Assembly: GCA_041569895.1 (NCBI GenBank)
Contig: JBFFXF010000056.1
Location: 1-32,103 of the forward strand
Reading direction: 5' to 3'
DNA length: 32,103 nt
Origin: JBFFXF01 sp041569895
GTDB taxonomy: Bacteria; Planctomycetota; UBA8108; JACQVS01
Made by a program: the position numbers and the translations under genes. Within the stretch, counting starts at the first letter, position 1. Each line of letters begins with the position of its first letter. Below are positions 27,885-32,103 of the stretch, in pieces. Below the pieces are notes generated by a model. It was not told the origin of the DNA and did no database searches. It saw only the letters and a list, made by a program, of their open reading frames with translations.

Positions 27885-29846
27885 ATGAAACTGTACGCCC
27901 TGCTGCTCGCACTCGGCGTCGCCATGCACGTCACCGGCTCGGATCGCGTCATACGCGAGCGATTCGAGCGCGGCGAGAGCGCCTTCCGCACCGGAGGCTC
28001 GGCGCGGGTGGTTCGTGGCGACGCGCCGCACGTCGAGCTCACCGGCGCGGCCGCTGACCTCGGTCTCGTGTGGTTCCACGAGCCACTCAACCCGACCGAC
28101 TCCCGCGTCGCGGTGACTTTCGAGTGCTCGATCTCCGTGCCGGCCGGAGCGCCGGCGAACGCGGTGGGCGGCGGCGTGCAGATGGTCCTGGTCTCCGGTG
28201 AGCCCCCGCGGGCGGCCGGTCGCGGCGGCGAATCGCTGGGAACCGGTGGTCTCGCGGCGCCCCACGTCGGCGTCGCGTTCGATCTCGGCGCGGACCTCGA
28301 TCACGCTCTGCGCGCGCCCCATCTCGAGGTGAACGTCGACTCGGACCCGGCGGTCGACCCGCCGCTCGCCGCGTCGACCGACGTGCCCCCGGCGATGCCC
28401 GGCGAGGAGCTGCGCGTGCGGATCGCCGCGACGCTCGATGGCCGCGAGCTGAGCGTCCACGTCGACGCGGGAGACTGCTTTCGCGCGCGCCGCGTGATCG
28501 CGACGACTCTCCCGGCCTCCCGGCCGGCGCCGCTCTTTCTCGGTTTCACCGCAACGAGCAGCGGGGTCGCCCTGCGCCAGCGGCTCCACGCGGTCACGGT
28601 CGACGTCGAGCCGCGCTCTCCGGCTTTCGTGCGGGGCGACTGCAACGGCGATGGCGTCATCTGCGGCAGCGTCACCGACCTGGTGGCGATCGCGCAGAGC
28701 TGCTTCCTCGGAGGTGCCGGCCTCGCGTGCGCCGACGCGTGCGACGCGAACGACGACGGCACCGTGTGCGGCAGCGTCACCGACATCGCCTACCTGGCGA
28801 ACTTCTGCTTCGCGGGGACCGGCCCGCGACCACCCGCGCCATCGGCCTGCGGCGTGGACCCGACACCGGACGGCCTCGACTGCGCCGACTCGCCGTGCGA
28901 CGCGGCCGGCGACTCGCGTCTCGTGTTCCTCGGCGAGAACGAGCGCGGCTTCGAGGAGTACCTGCGGACGCGCGACGAGATGGTGATGGCGCTGATCCCG
29001 CCGGGCGCCTTCGAGCAGGGCGACCACTATGACGACCGCGGCGGCGACGAGCTGCCCGTGCACGCGGTGCAGATCTCGCGGCCGTTTCTTCTCGGCAAGT
29101 TCGAAGTCACCTGCCGGCAGTACCGTCGATTCCTCGACGCGATCGGCTGCGGCGGCCTCGACTGCGACGGTGACGATCCGACCTGGGACTACACCGGTCC
29201 GGACGGACCGACGCCGGGCCACGGGTACGACGGCTGCCACTACCCGGAGGGCACGCGAAAGTTCGCGTGGGGACTCAACCCGAGCTACTTCGAGGACGAG
29301 TCGATGGCCGACCACCCGGTCATCTGGGTCGACTGGTTCGACGCCGTCGCCTACAGCAGGTGGGCGAACGGCGAGAGATCGACCGACTGGAACGACCCCG
29401 ACGCGTACGGGCTGCCGACCGAGGCGCAGTGGGAGTACGCCGCTCGCTGGCGCGGCGAGGGATTGACGCCGGCGCGCTATCCGTGGGGCGGCAGCGACGG
29501 TCCCCTCGATGACGAGCGGAACATCAACGCCGGACTCTGCAACTACGGACAGACGGTCGGACGCACCGTTCCGGTGTGCAGCTATCCGGCGGGACGGTCG
29601 CACTTCGGTCTCTATCACCAGGCCGGCAACGTCTACGAGTGGACTGCCGACTGGTACGACGCCGACTTCTACGACAGCGCGCCGCGGCGCGATCCGTTCG
29701 TCAGCTCGGGCGACATCTTCCGGCAGTTGCGCGGCGGTGGCTGGTTCGGCGTGCCGTTCAGCGTCCGGGGCGCCTATCGTTGCAACTTCCCGCAGGACGA
29801 GCCGGACATCGACGTCGGCTTCCGGTGCGCCACGCCGGCTCCGTGA
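27885..29846 (+). CDS. Exported lectin-like/dockerin/FGE-sulfatase domain protein
   Basis: A 653-aa exported protein. A signal peptide (~1-18, YALLLALGVAMHVTG) precedes a beta-sandwich region (~20-242) that resembles an L-type (concanavalin-like) lectin (LFLGFTATSSGVALRQRLHA near its end). A cysteine-bearing dockerin-like domain follows (~246-335; loops DCNGDGVICGSVTD and DANDDGTVCGSVTD) with a tail ACGVDPTPDGLDC. The last ~290 residues are a formylglycine-generating-enzyme/sulfatase-modifying-factor fold (MALIPPGAFEQG; GKFEVTCRQYRRFLD; YGLPTEAQWEYAARW; GNVYEWTADWYD; DIDVGFRCA). In most bacteria such domains are not true sulfatase activators but carry ligand-binding or other roles, so no enzyme activity is claimed. 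The ATG at 27885 starts the signal peptide directly; the open frame upstream lacks this feature. A dockerin in mid-protein is unusual, since it is C-terminal in the others here. Confidence 0.82.
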   Translation: MKLYALLLALGVAMHVTGSDRVIRERFERGESAFRTGGSARVVRGDAPHVELTGAAADLGLVWFHEPLNPTDSRVAVTFECSISVPAGAPANAVGGGVQMVLVSGEPPRAAGRGGESLGTGGLAAPHVGVAFDLGADLDHALRAPHLEVNVDSDPAVDPPLAASTDVPPAMPGEELRVRIAATLDGRELSVHVDAGDCFRARRVIATTLPASRPAPLFLGFTATSSGVALRQRLHAVTVDVEPRSPAFVRGDCNGDGVICGSVTDLVAIAQSCFLGGAGLACADACDANDDGTVCGSVTDIAYLANFCFAGTGPRPPAPSACGVDPTPDGLDCADSPCDAAGDSRLVFLGENERGFEEYLRTRDEMVMALIPPGAFEQGDHYDDRGGDELPVHAVQISRPFLLGKFEVTCRQYRRFLDAIGCGGLDCDGDDPTWDYTGPDGPTPGHGYDGCHYPEGTRKFAWGLNPSYFEDESMADHPVIWVDWFDAVAYSRWANGERSTDWNDPDAYGLPTEAQWEYAARWRGEGLTPARYPWGGSDGPLDDERNINAGLCNYGQTVGRTVPVCSYPAGRSHFGLYHQAGNVYEWTADWYDADFYDSAPRRDPFVSSGDIFRQLRGGGWFGVPFSVRGAYRCNFPQDEPDIDVGFRCATPAP

Positions 29847-29859
29847 GGAGACGTGTCGG

Positions 29860-30524
29860 ATGGAACGGCTCGTCAGGCCATTCCTCGTCGCGGCGCTCGC
29901 AGCGTCGCATCCGGTTGCGGCGGCGACGGCGTCGAGCGCTCGGTGACGGCGCGCTACTCGTGCATCGAGGCCGGCGCGCCCTGGCCCGGCGAGGGGAACA
30001 TCGCCGCCGACCCGCTCCTCTGCGGCCTCGGCCCGCGAGCCGAGATCCACGTCGACGGATCACGGTCCACGCCCGGCGACCCTGGCCCGCGGCGCGAGCA
30101 TCGTCGGCGCCCGGAACGACGCGGCCGAGGAGACCATCGTCGAGGGGAGCCTCGTCGCTCCACGGACCGGAGCGCGCATCCGCGGCATCACCGTGCGTCA
30201 CGGCAGGCTCGGCGGTGTCGCCGTCTTCGCCGACGACGCGCTCGAGATCGCGAGGTGTCGCCTGGTCGAGAACACCGCCAGTGGCGTGGCTTGCCACGGC
30301 GCGTCGCCGCGCATCACCGACTCGATCATCTCGCGGAACTCCGGCGCGAGGCGCGGTGGCGGTCTGCTCTGCAGGGCCGGCGCCGCGCCGGTGGTGACGC
30401 GGTGGCGACGTTCGGGTTCCTCTTCCTGAGCGCCGCCGCGCCGCCCCCTCCCGGCCCGGGCGAATGCGGGCGCGACCCGACTCCCGATGCGCTCGGCTGC
30501 GCGATGAGCGCCGCTTGCGAGTGA
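29860..30524 (+). pseudogene. Decayed beta-helix/dockerin exported protein gene
   Basis: The start is intact: GAGGAG, 9 nt, then ATG at 29860 and a signal-peptide-like MERLVRPFLVAALAASHPVA, but this frame stops at 29946. The gene then continues in a second frame with VTARYSCIEAGAPWPGEGNI and ADPLLCGLGPRAEIHVDG (about 29943-30063), shifts to a third stretch (about 30080-30420) of right-handed beta-helix repeats (GARIRGITVRHGRLGGVAVF; CRLVENTASGVACHG; SPRITDSIISRNSG), and returns to the second frame for a dockerin end (FGFLFLSAAAPPPPGPGECG, then RDPTPDALGC). The dockerin's calcium loops are missing, so an internal deletion near 30400 is likely. It lies just after the intact lectin/FGE gene on the same strand. 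Assembly error is a less likely explanation for several frame changes plus a deletion. Confidence 0.75.
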
Positions 30525-30675
30525 GCCTCGTCCCTCCAGTTGCACAAAACGCAGGCCCGTTCCCGGCGTGTCGTCCTTTTTTAAGATCGCCGTTGTTCCG
30601 GGCCGCGCAGTCGTCTCAGCAGATCGCATCACGAGTGAGGTTCCCCGAGAGCGGAGAAGCGTGCCGCGCGGGCGG

Positions 30676-30771
30676 TCGGGCACGGGGACGGGGACCGGCA
30701 CGGGCACGGGTACGGGCACGGGTACGGGCACGGGTACGGGCACGGGAACGGGTACGGGGACGGGGACGGGT
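30676..30771 (+). repeat. (ACGGGN)n tract abutting the PIG-L-type gene stop
   Basis: About 15 units of ACGGGC, ACGGGT, ACGGGG and ACGGGA run in near-perfect register to position 30771 and end exactly against the stop codon (minus-strand TGA, 30774-30772) of the neighbouring gene. In the middle, ACGGGC and ACGGGT alternate, making a 12-bp higher-order unit. No TCGGNA partner tract is present. The rest of the 30525-30771 gap, including the T-run GTCCTTTTTTAAG near 30573, has no gene. Confidence 0.9.
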
Positions 30772-32103
30772 TCATCTCCGCGCGCCGAGCGACACCATGT
30801 TGGCGAAGATCCGGAACGCCCCCGGGACGCCGTGCGGCAGCTGGCGGTACCACGAGAACGCCGAGTAGACGTACACGCCGCGCCCGTACGTCGCGATCAG
30901 CATGCCGCCCCGCTGCGGCTCCTGGCCCGTGTCGTGGCACTGGAGGAGCGGCGTGTAGCGGTCATCCCACGACTTCCAGAACTTCGAGCCGCGCTGCTCG
31001 ATCCAGTCGTCGAAATCGGCGTCAGTGATCAGATTGGGCGACGTGAACACCGGGTGCTCTGGCTCGAGGATGGTCACCCTCGCGTCCTCCTCGCTGACCT
31101 CCTCCGCCCGGCGGGTCATCTCGTAGGGGTACGGTCCGAAGTTGCGGTCGAACTCGGGCGTCTGGTACTGCACGATGAGCGCGCCTCCCCGCTCGACGAA
31201 GTCGAGCAGCCGCGCGTTGTGCACGATCAGATCGTCGCGGACGGCGTAGGCGCGGACGCCGATGAGGATGGTGTCGAAGCGGGAGAGGTCGCCGCTGGCG
31301 AGCGCGTCGGCATCGAGGAGCTCCGGCGTGATGCCGAGGAAGCCGAGCGCCCGGGGGATGTCGTCGCCGCTGCCCATGACGTAGGCGACACGCACGTCGG
31401 GCTCGACGCGGACGTCGACGGCGTGCACCGTGTGGCGCGCCGGCTTGAAGAGTCGGGCGACGTCGAGGTCGCGCGCGGTGATGGTCTCGAAGCCGAGCGT
31501 CCATTCCTTGCCGGCGTGCGCCGCCACGGCGCCGATGACCGCCTCGCCCTCGACGACTCCTCCCGGTGGCGCGAGCACGAACTGGAACTCCGCCTCCTCG
31601 CCCTCGCGGGTGAACGCGAAGTCGACGTTCCGCGGTCGCGCGCGCCAGCCCTCCGGCAGGTCGAGGCCGAGCGTCCCGGTGGCCTCGCCCTTGACGCTGC
31701 TGCGCAGATGGACCGGCACCGCGTACGCGTCGCTGCCGATCGGCAGCACGCCGTGTGCGACCGGGAACCCGACGCTGATCGGCGGCACGATCGCGAGCGC
31801 AGGACGCCGCGTGCCGTGCTCGACGTCTCGCAGGGTCAGCCGCAGCGGCTCGCGCACCGCGACGCGCTCGCCGAGGACACGCGCCTCGACGACACCGTGC
31901 ACGGGCGGCGGCGGCAACGGCAGCGCCAGGAGCGCCGGGTCGGTGATCTCGTAGAACGGATCGCGGGTCGAGTCCCTCCGGAAGTGCTGCGCGCTGATCG
32001 GAGCGTCGGCCGGCAGCTCGATCTCCACGCCCGAGACGAGGCTTTCGTTGACACCGAGGGGCCGTCCGTCGAGCTCGAGCACGACCGCACCACCCCGCGC
32101 CTC
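30772..32103 (-). CDS. PIG-L family deacetylase-type protein, C-terminal part
   Basis: The gene enters from the right edge: the frame is open to the last base, so the internal GTG at 32082 is not its start. About 443 codons of the C-terminal part are visible. The first part is beta-rich (~1-200), with a NEW3/alpha-galactosidase-associated-like domain (PEGWRARPRNVDFAFTREGE). The last part (~225-443) has a class I glutamine-amidotransferase/ThuA-like fold pattern (VAYVMGSGDDIPRALGFLGI; FDTILIGVRAYAVRDDLI; LLDFVERGGALIVQYQ) and ends with GVYVYSAFSWYRQLPHGVPG and AFRIFANMVSLG. This matches the C-terminal region of large PIG-L/LmbE-type deacetylases of Acidobacteria, Gemmatimonadetes and Planctomycetes. 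The N-terminal catalytic domain would lie outside the window, so deacetylase activity (on GlcNAc-type substrates in the family) cannot be confirmed. Confidence 0.75.
   Translation of the reverse strand, partial: EARGGAVVLELDGRPLGVNESLVSGVEIELPADAPISAQHFRRDSTRDPFYEITDPALLALPLPPPPVHGVVEARVLGERVAVREPLRLTLRDVEHGTRRPALAIVPPISVGFPVAHGVLPIGSDAYAVPVHLRSSVKGEATGTLGLDLPEGWRARPRNVDFAFTREGEEAEFQFVLAPPGGVVEGEAVIGAVAAHAGKEWTLGFETITARDLDVARLFKPARHTVHAVDVRVEPDVRVAYVMGSGDDIPRALGFLGITPELLDADALASGDLSRFDTILIGVRAYAVRDDLIVHNARLLDFVERGGALIVQYQTPEFDRNFGPYPYEMTRRAEEVSEEDARVTILEPEHPVFTSPNLITDADFDDWIEQRGSKFWKSWDDRYTPLLQCHDTGQEPQRGGMLIATYGRGVYVYSAFSWYRQLPHGVPGAFRIFANMVSLGARR

Noticed and set aside
27885..29846. Functional sulfatase-activating formylglycine-generating enzyme
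   Set aside because: Only the general fold motifs are visible. The protein is exported, fused to lectin and dockerin domains, and no sulfatase gene is nearby.

Overview
The window is about 32.1 kb of GC-rich bacterial DNA and most likely comes from a Planctomycetota (or close PVC-type) metagenome or genome. The pointers are an ECF-type sigma factor fused to a membrane-anchored carboxypeptidase-regulatory-repeat protein, several exported proteins ending in a dockerin-like domain plus a Pro-rich tail with a G.DP(T) core, a lectin/dockerin/FGE-sulfatase fusion, a TAT-exported sugar phosphate isomerase, and a large PIG-L-type protein. Assignment to phylum is inference from gene content. I saw no rRNA, tRNA, CRISPR array, transposase or phage gene.

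Layout. 1-189 (-): start of an exported repeat protein. 657-5010 (-): a 1033-aa sigma-factor fusion followed by a sugar phosphate isomerase/epimerase. 5403-9007 (+): a coiled-coil protein, a lipoprotein, then an NfeD/flotillin membrane pair. 9606-13465 (+): two exported dockerin proteins with overlapping stop/start codons. 13497-16142 (+): a polyamine cassette (deoxyhypusine-synthase-like protein, AdoMet decarboxylase, aminopropyltransferase of thermospermine-synthase type). 16360-18378 (+): transketolase. 18643-20506 (-): a DUF1318 lipoprotein and a LysR regulator. 21103-27321 (+): gltB and gltD, encoding glutamate synthase, divergent from the LysR gene. 27885-30524 (+): an exported lectin/dockerin/FGE protein, then a decayed beta-helix/dockerin pseudogene. 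30772-32103 (-): 3' part of a PIG-L-type gene.

Two features stand out. First, nearly every long intergenic gap carries degenerate hexanucleotide repeats of two families, (TCGGNA)n and (ACGGGN)n. They are joined in a recurring order by shared linker sequences that match between copies more than 20 kb apart, so they look like a dispersed composite repeat element rather than chance low complexity. Second, the polyamine cassette pairs a DHS-family enzyme with an aminopropyltransferase that reads as thermospermine-synthase (ACL5) type, so its end product may not be plain spermidine.

Regulation is most readable between the LysR gene and gltB. A 19-bp perfect palindrome carries the candidate -10 hexamers of both divergent promoters in its two arms. 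The presumed gltB leader is about 480 nt long and contains a strong hairpin and three 17-bp direct repeats. Glutamate synthase supplies glutamate, the precursor of ornithine and arginine and hence of polyamines, but no direct regulatory link to the polyamine cassette is visible.
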